DNA of 64,000 nucleotides, from contig JAFTQW010000054.1 in NCBI GenBank assembly GCA_017462565.1, forward strand, positions 25,875 to 89,874, in the 5' to 3' direction. The notes below the pieces were generated by a model. That model was not told the DNA's origin, made no database searches, and saw only the letters and a list, made by a program, of their open reading frames with translations. Within the stretch, counting starts at the first letter, position 1; the number at the start of each line of letters is the position of its first letter. Positions 6,354 to 14,833 of the stretch are shown here, piece after piece. This DNA comes from Ruminococcus sp. Lineage in GTDB: Bacteria > Bacillota > Clostridia > Oscillospirales > Ruminococcaceae. The position numbers and the translations under genes are program-made.

Positions 6354-7871
6354 TTAGTTATAAGCCGGAACAGCTTCCTGTTTGATAAGATCAATAGTTT
6401 TTTCCTTTTTCTTTTTGCTCTTGCCGATTTTCTTGAATATGATTCCGAGAATCAACTCGAATGCGCCGGCAGCAGAAGCGAGGATTCCGAACATGAGCAG
6501 AACATTCTGGATAAGATAGAATATAACGTTTCCTGTTATAGAGTAAGCGATAGCCGAGCCTGCTAAAATCCCGAGACCTGAAACAAACAGAATGATTCCG
6601 GAGATGAAAAGAATATTTCCGTAGAATCCCATAATATGTCTGCCCTTTTTATCAACGATAATAGCTATCCAGATGAAAAGAACGATGATAAGAGCAAGGA
6701 AAACTCCGAGTGTGATGTAAGAAAGGATATAGCTTACGTTTTTGAGATCAAATCCTGCCTTTTTATTCCACTCCTTAACTGAAAGAGCGTCGTCGATATT
6801 TTCTTCCTCAAGACGGCTTTGAATCAGCTTCAGATCGTCTTTAGCGAGCGTATATCCGAAAACCTCGTCGGCAACATCATTGTTTGCCTTGAAGAAATCG
6901 GTTTTAATCTCGCTTGCGCCGATAGAAGGGTCTTTTCCTTTTCCGTTGAAGATATACTCAGCGTAATTTTCAGCGTTCTCTCCGATGAAGGAAAGCATAT
7001 TGGATTTTACAAGAAAATCCTTGAAGTCGGCTTCCGTTGCATTTCCGTGAGTGATACTTCTGAATCCGATAGTTTTATAGATGTTGTCCGAAATCTCGTC
7101 GTCCTCGAATTCTGCGCTGAGGAGAGTGTTTGCGCTGAGATTTTCAATACGGTTTTTGATTACTTTTCCGGAAGCTCCGAATTTAAAGCAGAGAGCAAAG
7201 CTTAAAATAATAAGGAAAACAACTGCGAAAACCGAAACTGCCGAAGCTCCTATAATGCGTCCTGCGCCTACTTTAGAGGATTTCTGAACCGGAACAGACT
7301 CTGACGGGATAAAAGGCGGAGGAGTCTGCGGCTGAACCGGAATTCCGTTATCGAAAGCAGGCTGAGTATTGAAAACGGGATGCAGTCCGGGAATATTATT
7401 CTGCTGCTGATCGTTATTCCGGCTGAAAGACTGATCATGCTCGGAAAGTCCGCTTGGAATGGTCATAGTATCGTATTTGTCGCCGTTTTTTATCAGTTCC
7501 GGCTGAGATATGGTTTCGGGATTTTTTTGTTCAGGAGAGGTGTTCAGGTTTTCTTCCGGTGCAAAAGCTTTGCCGCTCTCAGCAAAAGTGCTGTCGGGAT
7601 TTGCCTCGACGGGCGGAGGAGTTTCACTGAGTTCTTCGTCATCAGAAATTTCGGCTGTTGAAGCTTCCTGTTCATCATCCTGTATGTATTGATCGTTTAT
7701 ATTGCTGTTTTCGTTTTCTGTTTCGGGGATACAGACGTTTTTTTCGCTTTCTTCATCAGGGAAAGCAGGCTTTTCCATGAAATTATTATCGTCGCCGTTC
7801 ACCCTTGTTCCGCATTCCGGACAGAACACAGAGCCGTTATCGAGGGGTTTTCCGCAGTTACTGCAAAACAT
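6354..7871 (-). CDS. Zinc-ribbon membrane protein of unknown function
   Basis: 505 residues. An N-terminal zinc ribbon (CSNCGKPL... FCPECG, residues 3-22) is followed by a long acidic, low-complexity and Pro-rich region (about 25-195). A first transmembrane helix lies at about 203-230, a mostly alpha-helical outer segment at about 235-375, and three further helices at about 375-480. The end is basic (KKIGKSKKKKEK). Zinc-ribbon plus membrane-domain proteins of this type are common in Clostridia, usually without known function. The promoter and ATG spacing (GGAGGTATAAATT) are clear. It appears monocistronic. Confidence 0.7.
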   Translation of the reverse strand: MFCSNCGKPLDNGSVFCPECGTRVNGDDNNFMEKPAFPDEESEKNVCIPETENENSNINDQYIQDDEQEASTAEISDDEELSETPPPVEANPDSTFAESGKAFAPEENLNTSPEQKNPETISQPELIKNGDKYDTMTIPSGLSEHDQSFSRNNDQQQNNIPGLHPVFNTQPAFDNGIPVQPQTPPPFIPSESVPVQKSSKVGAGRIIGASAVSVFAVVFLIILSFALCFKFGASGKVIKNRIENLSANTLLSAEFEDDEISDNIYKTIGFRSITHGNATEADFKDFLVKSNMLSFIGENAENYAEYIFNGKGKDPSIGASEIKTDFFKANNDVADEVFGYTLAKDDLKLIQSRLEEENIDDALSVKEWNKKAGFDLKNVSYILSYITLGVFLALIIVLFIWIAIIVDKKGRHIMGFYGNILFISGIILFVSGLGILAGSAIAYSITGNVIFYLIQNVLLMFGILASAAGAFELILGIIFKKIGKSKKKKEKTIDLIKQEAVPAYN

Positions 7872-7918
7872 AATTTATACCTCCTGAGATTTAGAATTTT
7901 AAATATTCCTGTTTAATA

Positions 7919-7947
7919 ATTATATAACATAAAATAAATTCTGTCAA
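7919..7947 (-). promoter_or_regulatory. Promoter of the zinc-ribbon membrane protein gene
   Basis: Minus-strand TTGACA (7942-7947), 17-nt spacer, TATAAT (7919-7924), both fully consensus, about 48 nt upstream of the start codon. Confidence 0.75.
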
Positions 7948-8007
7948 TAAATTTATTGAAAAGAAAAATGACAAAATACGGCGAAAAAAATTTATTTTAT
8001 ATTTTTC

Positions 8008-8036
8008 TTGATTTTTCTGATATTTTATGTTATTAT
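8008..8036 (+). promoter_or_regulatory. Rightward promoter at the head of the long carB leader
   Basis: TTGATT (8008-8013), 17-nt spacer, TATTAT (8031-8036). It points at carB across about 690 nt that contain no convincing gene and a large repeat block, so it may make a long leader or an independent transcript. Confidence 0.4.
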
Positions 8037-8139
8037 ATAAGTTAAGAAATTGTGCCATAAGGACGTATATGAAAAAAAGCTTCATTTTCAGACATCCATG
8101 GCAAATATATTATCGTGCATTTTATATCCGTTTCTATTG

Positions 8140-8650
8140 AAAATTCCACATCAGCCTAAGAGATTTTGTGCCTTGAACTTTTGCCAAATGTATTCAATCC
8201 TTGGTGACAGCCATAATTATTTCAAATATTATTAGTATTTGAAATAATTAATACCGGGTTTCCAAAGGGCAGCGTGACGCTGCTCCCAACGGTCGCCCGT
8301 ACCCTCTGTCAGCAAGCTGACATCTCCCTACACTGTAGGGAGTCACCCAATCACGGAGTTATTACCCATAGAAGGCAGAAAAACACATCGCTCATGATTT
8401 ACTATAATACTGGGTATCAAAGGAATTTAAGGTAATCAATGTCAACAACTTAAGAGATGCTGTGCTTTGAACTTTTGCCAAATGTATTCGATCATTGGCG
8501 ACAGCCATAATTATTTTAAATACCATTGGTATTTAAAATAATTAATACCGGGTTTCCAAAGGGTTGAATAACCCTTTGGCAGGGGTACGGGGACAGAGTC
8601 CCCGCTAAGTTGTTGGCATTGTTAAGGGGACAGCGTCCCCTTAATAAAGG
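8140..8650. repeat. Interspersed palindromic mosaic repeat, locus 3 (double)
   Basis: Two tandem copies of a composite unit. Each has a TTTTGCCAAATGTATTC segment, the inverted pair ATTATTTCAAATA/TATTTGAAATAAT (second copy ATTATTTTAAATACC/GGTATTTAAAATAAT) and GGGTTTCCAAAGGG. The first copy continues into the CTCCCTACACTGTAGGGAG palindrome and an inverted GATCGGGTG-type unit. The second continues into CCCTTTGGCAGGG, GGGGACAGAGTCCCC and AAGGGGACAGCGTCCCCTT. The block fills most of the carB upstream region. Confidence 0.85.
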
Positions 8651-8727
8651 CGGAATTGACAATAGAGGGGAGCATATATCCGGCAGGTTTTGCTTTTATT
8701 TCATAATGTGCGAGTAAGGAGATCATT

Positions 8728-11700
8728 ATGCCAAAAAGACAGGATATTAACAAGATTATGATCATAGGTTCAGGACCTATTATTATCGGTCAGGCCTGTG
8801 AATTCGACTATTCGGGAACTCAGGCTTGCAAGGCTCTGCGTAAGCTTGGCTACGAAATAGTTCTCGTAAACTCCAACCCTGCTACTATCATGACAGATCC
8901 TGATGTAGCTGATATCACCTATATAGAGCCTCTTAACCTTGCAAGACTTACTCAGATAATCGAAAAGGAACGTCCCGACGCTCTGCTTCCTAATCTGGGC
9001 GGACAGTCCGGTCTTAATCTTTGCTCCGAGCTTGATAAGGCAGGAGTTCTTGAAAAATATAACGTTAAGGTCATCGGCGTTCAGGTCGACGCTATCGAGC
9101 GTGGAGAGGACAGAATCGAATTCAAAAACGCTATGAAAGAGCTTGGAATCGGTATGCCGAAAAGTCAGGTGGCTTATTCTGTCGACGAGGCTGTTAAAAT
9201 TGCCGAGCAGCTTAAATACCCTGTTGTTCTTCGTCCTGCATATACAATGGGCGGCGCAGGCGGCGGCATGGTTTATAATGTTGACGAGCTTAAGGTTGTC
9301 TGCGCAAGAGGACTTCAGGCTTCTCTGGTAGGACAGGTTCTCGTTGAAGAGTGCATCTTCGGCTGGGAAGAGCTTGAGCTTGAGGTCGTAAGAGACGCAG
9401 AAAATAATAAAATAACAGTATGCTTTATCGAAAATATAGATCCTATCGGCGTTCATACGGGCGATTCATTCTGCTCCGCTCCTATGCTCACCATTCCGGA
9501 GGACGTTCAGAAAGAGCTTCAGGAAATGTCTTATAAGATCATCGAATCTATCGAGGTTATCGGCGGATGCAACTGCCAGTTCGCAAGAGATCCCGAAACC
9601 GGAAGAATCGTTGTTATCGAGATAAATCCGAGAACCTCACGTTCCTCCGCACTCGCTTCAAAAGCAACGGGCTTCCCGATAGCTCTTGTTTCGGCAATGC
9701 TCGCCTGCGGTCTTACTCTTAAAGACATCCCATGCGGAAAATACGGTACTCTCGATAAATATTATCCGGACGGCGACTATGTTGTTATCAAGTTTGCCCG
9801 CTGGGCGTTTGAAAAATTCAAGGGCGCAGAAGATAAGCTCGGCACTCAGATGAGAGCGGTCGGCGAAGTTATGAGCATCGGCAAAACGTATAAGGAAGCT
9901 TTCCAGAAAGCTATCAGAAGCCTTGAAACAGGCAGATACGGTCTTGGATTCGCTAAGAATTTCCATGAGCAGACCAAGGAAGAGCTTCTTGCACAGCTCA
10001 GATTCCCTTCAAGCGAAAGACAGTTCATCATTTATGAGGCTCTCAGAAAGGGCGCAACTATTGACGAAATATTCGAGCTTACCAAGATCAAGCGCTGGTT
10101 CTTGGAGCAGATGACGGAGCTTGTTCAGGAGGAAGAGCAGCTTATCGCAATGAAAGGCTCTGTTCCTGAAAAGGACGTTCTTAAACAGGCTAAGCTCGAC
10201 GGTTTCAGCGACCGTTACCTCAGCTCGCTCCTTGAAGTTACAGAAGAAGAAATAAGAAACGCCCGTATCGGCTTCGGCATCAAGGAAGCATGGGAGGGCG
10301 TTCACGTAAGCGGAACCGAAAACGCTGCTTACTATTACTCCACATATCATCTTGACGAGGACAAGAGTCCCGTTAATACGGACAAGCCTAAGATCATGAT
10401 TCTCGGCGGCGGTCCTAACAGAATCGGACAGGGTATCGAATTCGATTACTGCTGCGTTCATGCAGCCCTTGCACTCAAGGAGCTTGGATTCGAGTCCATT
10501 ATCGTAAACTGCAACCCCGAAACCGTTTCGACCGACTATGATACGTCAGATAAGCTCTATTTTGAGCCGCTTACTCTCGAGGACGTTCTCAGCATTCATG
10601 AAAAGGAAAAGCCGGTTGGAGTTATCGCTCAGTTCGGCGGACAGACTCCTCTTAACCTCGCTAACGACCTTAAAAAATACGGCGTAAATATTCTCGGAAC
10701 AACTCCGGAGACTATCGACCTTGCCGAAGACCGCGATCATTTCCGTGCAATGATGGACAAGCTCGGTATTCCTATGCCGGAATCGGGTATGGCTGTAAAT
10801 GTTGAAGAAGCTCTTGAAATCGCTAACAGAATCGGTTATCCTGTAATGGTTCGTCCCTCCTACGTTCTCGGCGGAAGAGGCATGGAGATCGTTCACGATG
10901 ACGAGATGCTGAAGGTTTATATGTCTGCGGCAGTAGGCGTTACTCCGGACAGACCTATCCTTATCGACCGTTTCCTCAATCATGCTACAGAATGCGAAGC
11001 CGACGCTATTTCCGACGGTACAAACTGCTTCGTTCCGGCTGTTATGGAGCATATCGAGCTTGCAGGCGTTCATTCGGGCGACTCGGCTTGTATTCTTCCG
11101 TCAATGAACCTCACTGATAAGCAGGTTGAAACTATCAAGGATTATACAAGAAAAATTGCCGTTGAAATGAACGTATGCGGTCTTATGAATATGCAGTACG
11201 CTATCGAGGGCGACAAGGTTTACGTCCTTGAAGCAAATCCCCGTGCATCGAGAACAGTTCCGCTCGTTTCAAAGGTTTGCGATATAAACATGGTCAAGAT
11301 CGCAACTCAGATAATAACATCGTCCCTTACAGGCAAGGCGTCGCCCGTTCCGGAGCTTAAGGATAAGATCATCACTCATTACGGAGTTAAGGAAGCCGTG
11401 TTCCCGTTCAATATGTTCCAGGAAGTAGACCCTGTTCTCGGACCGGAAATGCGTTCAACAGGAGAGGTTCTCGGTATTGCTCCAACGTTCGGAGAGGCTT
11501 ATTACAAGGCTCAGGAGGCTACTCAGACCAGACTCCCCGAAAGCGGAACGGTTCTCCTCAGCGTTTGCGACAGAGACAAGCCGGAGCTTATCGACATTGC
11601 CAAGTCGTTCAATGAGCTTGGATTCAGAATCGTTGCAACAGGAAAGAGCTACGAGATGATAAAGGAAGCCGGAATCCCATGCGAGAGAATCTTCAAGCTT

Positions 11701-11949
11701 TACGAGGGCAGACCGAATATTGCCGACGAGATCGCAAACGGCGAGATTCAGCTTATTATCAATACTCCTGCCGGAAAGACCAGCGTTCACGACGACAGCT
11801 ATATCCGTAAGGCTGCTATCAAGCACCGTGTGACATATATCACAACTATGGCTGCTGCAAAGGCAAGCGCAGAGGGCATTAAGGCTCTTAAAGAAAACAA
11901 GCACTTCGGAGTTAAGTCGCTTCAGGCGCATCACGCTGATATCAAGTAA
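8728..11949 (+). CDS. carB: Carbamoyl-phosphate synthase large subunit
   Basis: 1073 residues, full length for CarB. It makes carbamoyl phosphate from bicarbonate, ammonia (from the CarA glutaminase) and two ATP, for pyrimidine and arginine synthesis. The two homologous halves are visible: GSGPIIIGQACEFDYSG near the N-terminus and GGGPNRIGQGIEFDYCC near residue 555. Each is followed by an ATP-grasp domain with RPAYTMGGAGGG and RPSYVLGGRGME. The C-terminal allosteric domain begins near 935. AAGGAGATC precedes the ATG. No carA lies next to it, which is unusual because carA and carB are normally adjacent. Confidence 0.97.
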   Translation: MPKRQDINKIMIIGSGPIIIGQACEFDYSGTQACKALRKLGYEIVLVNSNPATIMTDPDVADITYIEPLNLARLTQIIEKERPDALLPNLGGQSGLNLCSELDKAGVLEKYNVKVIGVQVDAIERGEDRIEFKNAMKELGIGMPKSQVAYSVDEAVKIAEQLKYPVVLRPAYTMGGAGGGMVYNVDELKVVCARGLQASLVGQVLVEECIFGWEELELEVVRDAENNKITVCFIENIDPIGVHTGDSFCSAPMLTIPEDVQKELQEMSYKIIESIEVIGGCNCQFARDPETGRIVVIEINPRTSRSSALASKATGFPIALVSAMLACGLTLKDIPCGKYGTLDKYYPDGDYVVIKFARWAFEKFKGAEDKLGTQMRAVGEVMSIGKTYKEAFQKAIRSLETGRYGLGFAKNFHEQTKEELLAQLRFPSSERQFIIYEALRKGATIDEIFELTKIKRWFLEQMTELVQEEEQLIAMKGSVPEKDVLKQAKLDGFSDRYLSSLLEVTEEEIRNARIGFGIKEAWEGVHVSGTENAAYYYSTYHLDEDKSPVNTDKPKIMILGGGPNRIGQGIEFDYCCVHAALALKELGFESIIVNCNPETVSTDYDTSDKLYFEPLTLEDVLSIHEKEKPVGVIAQFGGQTPLNLANDLKKYGVNILGTTPETIDLAEDRDHFRAMMDKLGIPMPESGMAVNVEEALEIANRIGYPVMVRPSYVLGGRGMEIVHDDEMLKVYMSAAVGVTPDRPILIDRFLNHATECEADAISDGTNCFVPAVMEHIELAGVHSGDSACILPSMNLTDKQVETIKDYTRKIAVEMNVCGLMNMQYAIEGDKVYVLEANPRASRTVPLVSKVCDINMVKIATQIITSSLTGKASPVPELKDKIITHYGVKEAVFPFNMFQEVDPVLGPEMRSTGEVLGIAPTFGEAYYKAQEATQTRLPESGTVLLSVCDRDKPELIDIAKSFNELGFRIVATGKSYEMIKEAGIPCERIFKLYEGRPNIADEIANGEIQLIINTPAGKTSVHDDSYIRKAAIKHRVTYITTMAAAKASAEGIKALKENKHFGVKSLQAHHADIK

Positions 11950-11959
11950 TTTTAAAAAG

Positions 11960-12045
11960 CTGTTGTACGAAAGACGGCGCTCATAAAGAAGTTTTCGCCA
12001 TAGCATTTATGATTTTCTGTCAAAAGTGCTATGGCGTTTCTACTG
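11960..12045. repeat. Repeated hairpin element after carB (family 5, copy A)
   Basis: GGCGCTCATAAAGAA is followed by CGCCATAGCA (11996-12005) and its complement TGCTATGGCG (12027-12036), then TTTC. The same arrangement in the opposite orientation follows atpC at 56722-56790. The hairpin could terminate carB transcripts, though its T tract is short. Confidence 0.55.
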
Positions 12046-12078
12046 ACAGTGTAACGGCTTTGATGAATAATTATTAAT

Positions 12079-12201
12079 ATTGCTCCGCCAATTAAACCTT
12101 GCCGTCAATATTTGTCAAAAATCAAATTTCTCTGCGCCTTCATCCTTGATAAATTTGATTTTTGCCTGCATCTTTTGGCAATGTTTAATTGGCAGAGCAA
12201 T
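12079..12201. repeat. Imperfect palindromic element, family 2 copy A
   Basis: 123 bp with ends ATTGCTCCGCCAATTAAAC and GTTTAATTGGCAGAGCAAT (19 bp, one mismatch as inverted repeats) and inner arms AAAAATCAAATTT/AAATTTGATTTTT. A diverged second copy is at 38810-38954. No coding potential; MITE-like. Confidence 0.65.
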
Positions 12202-12233
12202 AAGATAAATCAGGATTTGTTAGGAGGTAAATT

Positions 12234-12422
12234 ATGAGTGATGAAATAGCAAAATATATCGAAAGATTAAAAGAAGTTAAAAACGAACTATTAGAAAATT
12301 TTTCTGATAGAGATGAAGCAATAGAATATCTTGTAAAAGAAACAAATTTATCAGAAGAAGAATGTTCTAATGCTTATGACATTTTAGTTAAAATTGATTT
12401 TTCTAAAAATATACAGCAATAA
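12234..12422 (+). CDS. Hypothetical 62-residue helical protein
   Basis: A small acidic, mainly helical protein (MSDEIAKYIERLKEVKNELL... NLSEEECSNAYDILVKIDF) with no cysteine motif or membrane segment. TTAGGAGGTAAATT precedes the ATG and an intrinsic terminator follows, so it looks like a real gene. The helical pattern and size resemble small regulatory or UBA-like proteins, but no family is recognised. Its AT-rich codon use matches the accessory genes at 5-6.3 kb more than carB. Confidence 0.6.
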   Translation: MSDEIAKYIERLKEVKNELLENFSDRDEAIEYLVKETNLSEEECSNAYDILVKIDFSKNIQQ

Positions 12423-12453
12423 ATTTTGATTCATTCCGTGATGCTTTAATAAC

Positions 12454-12500
12454 AAGCCCCGAAACAATTTTCAATAATTGCTTCGGGGCTTAAACTTTTT
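12454..12500 (+). terminator. Terminator after the 62-residue gene
   Basis: AAGCCCCGAA pairs with TTCGGGGCTT, with CAATT/AATTG extending the stem, and is followed by AAACTTTTT. Confidence 0.75.
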
Positions 12501-12509
12501 ATGATTATC

Positions 12510-12664
12510 TAAGGAATCACTTAATAAATCACGCCTGAAGGCTCAGCACACATCTTGCACAGAAATTCCTTGACAGGCGCCAGCCTGCCTGCGTCATTTC
12601 TGTAAAATCTGACGAAAAATCTGACTGCGCAATCTGCGCACTGGATTTAATCAGTGCTTCCCTA
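12510..12664. repeat. Imperfect palindromic element, family 4 copy A
   Basis: Ends TAAGGAATCACTTAATAAAT and ATTTAATCAGTGCTTCCCTA are inverted repeats with four mismatches in about 21 bp. The interior shares CACGCCTGA, TGCCTGCGT and TCTGACGAAAAATCTGACTG with a second copy at 19388-19518. No ORF. Confidence 0.6.
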
Positions 12665-12856
12665 ATATAAAGCAGATTTTTATGTGAAAACGCCCTGATA
12701 GTTTTCAACGGAAGAGGTTTATTTTCTCAGTATATGTGGACAAATATAATGAGATTCAGAGCAATATTCGTTAAAACAGAAGAAAAAATAAGATTGGACA
12801 AAATGTCTCAAAAATCATTTTTTAACCAAAAAAACAGAGCAATATCGTGCTAATTC

Positions 12857-13047
12857 CTTTCCACAAATAGGTTGATATCTTTTCAACACAGTGTTGAAAT
12901 AGGTGTTGAGTTCTATATAAAATGTTGAAAACTATGTGGAAACAGTGGAAAGTAACGTAAAATCCAGTTTTTTACAGGTGGGAAAAGTTGAAAACGTTGT
13001 GGATAAACGGGGAAAATGTGTAAACAATAAAAATACGTTGTGGAAAA
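12857..13047. other. Cluster of DnaA-box-like sites in an AT-rich gap
   Basis: One perfect DnaA box (TGTGGATAA, 12998-13006) lies among near matches TTTCCACAA (12857-12865), TGTGGAAAC (12935-12943) and TGTGGAAAA (13039-13047). A perfect TTTCAACAC/GTGTTGAAA inverted repeat (12880-12898) and several GTTGAAAA repeats lie between. dnaA, dnaN and rpmH are not in the window, so this is a possible DnaA-binding or origin-like region and not a demonstrated origin. Confidence 0.4.
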
Positions 13048-13085
13048 ACACTCCACAATAATATTATGTAGAGGATATGATTTGT

Positions 13086-13412
13086 ATGAAAAAGCTTTTA
13101 GCAATATGCTCCATATTTTTATCCGTTTGTGCAACTTTCACAGGATGCGGCTCGGGAGATACACCCTATGACTCCAATAATGACAGTTCAGTTTCTTCCG
13201 ATGACAGAAATGGGAGAAATGACGACAGGAATAGTGATTCCGTTGGAGATTACGTCGATGACGCTGTCGACGGAGTAGGCGAAGCCGGAAAAGATATAAT
13301 CGACGGAGCAACTGACGCTGCCGATGATATCATTGACGGTCTTGACGGTGAAAAGGATCACGATAGAGACGACAAGGATACCAAAACAACTACCACAACC
13401 CGCAAAAGATAA
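13086..13412 (+). CDS. Small Asp-rich secreted lipoprotein, unknown function
   Basis: A 108-residue protein with a classic lipoprotein signal: MKKLLAICSIFLSVCATFTGC, lipobox FTGC at about residues 18-21. The mature part is almost entirely low-complexity and acidic (runs of D, S, N, then GDYVDDAVDGVGEAGKDIID), ending in a Thr/Arg tail. It would sit on the outer face of the membrane. The ATG at 13086 gives an 11-nt spacing from GAGG; the ATG at 13077 is only two bases from it. The family is not recognised. Confidence 0.65.
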   Translation: MKKLLAICSIFLSVCATFTGCGSGDTPYDSNNDSSVSSDDRNGRNDDRNSDSVGDYVDDAVDGVGEAGKDIIDGATDAADDIIDGLDGEKDHDRDDKDTKTTTTTRKR

Positions 13413-13413
13413 A

Positions 13414-13450
13414 AAAAGCTCCCAAGTTTTCAACACTTGGGAGCTTTTGC
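13414..13450. terminator. Bidirectional terminator between the lipoprotein and pepV genes
   Basis: AAAAGCTCCCAAG pairs with CTTGGGAGCTTTT across TTTTCAACA. The A run on the left and T run on the right make it work for both convergent genes. Confidence 0.85.
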
Positions 13451-13496
13451 TGTTGGATTTGTAGTCCCCCTTAAATAGAGCAATTAAAGTATAAAT

Positions 13497-14756
13497 TCAA
13501 CCGCAGATTTCAATGATAGCTTCTGCCATAATTTCAGCGTTTTTGAGGAGATTTTCAACAGTTATAAATTCGTCGGCGCTGTGCATATTGCCGTCCTCGT
13601 TTGGAAATTCAGCTCCGAAAGCGACTCCGCCCTTGATCTCATGGACGTAAGTTCCGCCGCCGATAGCGATACATCTGCCTTTATCTCCTGTCACACGCTC
13701 GTACGCACGCAGAAGCGACCGAACGAATTCGCTGTTTTCATCGGTGAAATGAGGTTCTGAACCCTCGCACGAGTCGATTCTGAATCCGGCGGCTTCAAGT
13801 TTTCCACATATGATGCTGTTGATTGTTGAAAACTTACAATCAAGAGGAAAACGAATGTCAATTCCGCCGTAAAGCCTTTTGTTTTCGGTATGCAAAATGG
13901 AAAGAACACAGGTCATTTTTCCCGATATATCGTCGCTGAATCCAAGACTGCAGGATTTTCCGTCCGTTTCGCCGTGCGGGAAAAGTTCGGCGAGGCTTTT
14001 CAACATCGGGTGGGAATTTTTATTCTCTGCGAGATATTTCGTTATGGCATTTTCACCTTTTTCCGGAGTCGAAGCATGAGCCGATCTGCCCCTGTATTCG
14101 CCGGAATCCGCAGTACAGCTTTCGGGAACGGCATTGATAACGCTTCCGCCGTGAACGGATTCTCCGCTGTAATCTGTTGAAAAATAGACCCTTATCATGC
14201 CCTTTTCAGCGTTGATGACAGGGTATTCGCCGTCCGGAGTAAAAACCATGGGCGGGAGCGAGCGTTTTTTTCGGTAATATGCGAGATCGGCGGAGCCGTT
14301 TTCTTCGTTTGTACCAAAAATAAGGCGTACTCCCTTTTTAAGAGGGATTCCGGCCGCTCTGACGGCTTTTGCGGCATAGAGCGCAGCTACGGCAGGTCCC
14401 TTATCGTCGCACGTTCCACGCCCTATAAGACGTCCTGTAGGCTTGTCGTAACGCAGAGTAAAGGGAGCGGAGGTCCAACCCGTTCCCTCCGGAACGACAT
14501 CGAGATGAGAGAGAATAGCAAGCTGCGGTTCAAGATTGTTAAAATCGGCTGAACCGACGTAGTTTTCAACATTTTCCACGGTAAAACCTGACTCCTCACA
14601 CTTTTCAAGCATTTTCGCAAGAGCCTCTGCCGGTTTTTTTCCAAACGGAAAATTTTCCTCCGCTTCGCCCTGAATGCTTCTTACTGCGATCAGTTCGGCG
14701 AGAAAATCAATCATTTCGTCACGTTTTTCCTCAAGATATTTTCGTATTTCCGTCAT
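13497..14756 (-). CDS. pepV: M20 family dipeptidase, PepV-like
   Basis: A 419-residue zinc aminopeptidase of the M20 (PepV/Sapep) group, which releases amino acids from dipeptides in the cytoplasm. Metal-site motifs are SHLDVVPEG (about 85-93), RGTCDDKGP (about 118) and GTNEENGSADL (about 150). The long lid domain is present, and the conserved GGGTYVHEI and DGNMHSADEF segments lie near the C-terminus. The ATG at 14756 follows TAAGGAGGAAAAT; the longer frame upstream runs over the terminator of the next gene. It lies downstream of the msmK-type gene on the same strand but is separated from it by that terminator. Confidence 0.88.
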   Translation of the reverse strand: MTEIRKYLEEKRDEMIDFLAELIAVRSIQGEAEENFPFGKKPAEALAKMLEKCEESGFTVENVENYVGSADFNNLEPQLAILSHLDVVPEGTGWTSAPFTLRYDKPTGRLIGRGTCDDKGPAVAALYAAKAVRAAGIPLKKGVRLIFGTNEENGSADLAYYRKKRSLPPMVFTPDGEYPVINAEKGMIRVYFSTDYSGESVHGGSVINAVPESCTADSGEYRGRSAHASTPEKGENAITKYLAENKNSHPMLKSLAELFPHGETDGKSCSLGFSDDISGKMTCVLSILHTENKRLYGGIDIRFPLDCKFSTINSIICGKLEAAGFRIDSCEGSEPHFTDENSEFVRSLLRAYERVTGDKGRCIAIGGGTYVHEIKGGVAFGAEFPNEDGNMHSADEFITVENLLKNAEIMAEAIIEICG

Positions 14757-14787
14757 ATTTTCCTCCTTAACGTGAATAATATAAGCA

Positions 14788-14822
14788 AAAAACCGCAGCG
14801 TTTCCACTGCGGTTTTATTAAA
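14788..14822 (-). terminator. Terminator after the MsmK-type ATPase gene
   Basis: On the minus strand AAAACCGCAGTGG pairs with its complement GCTGCGGTTTT and ends in a T run, 12-45 nt beyond the stop codon at 14834. Confidence 0.85.
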
Positions 14823-14833
14823 ATCAGCGTAAA

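Noticed and set aside
8050-8235. 61-codon ORF upstream of carB
   Set aside because: No ribosome site, composition unlike the neighbours, and its 3' half is repeat sequence.
8140-8650. CRISPR array
   Set aside because: The recurring blocks are palindromic composites of different lengths with no regular repeat-spacer period, and no cas genes are in the window.
12857-13047. Chromosome origin (oriC)
   Set aside because: dnaA, dnaN and rpmH are absent and no strong AT-rich trio block was recognised. It is reported only as a DnaA-box-like cluster.
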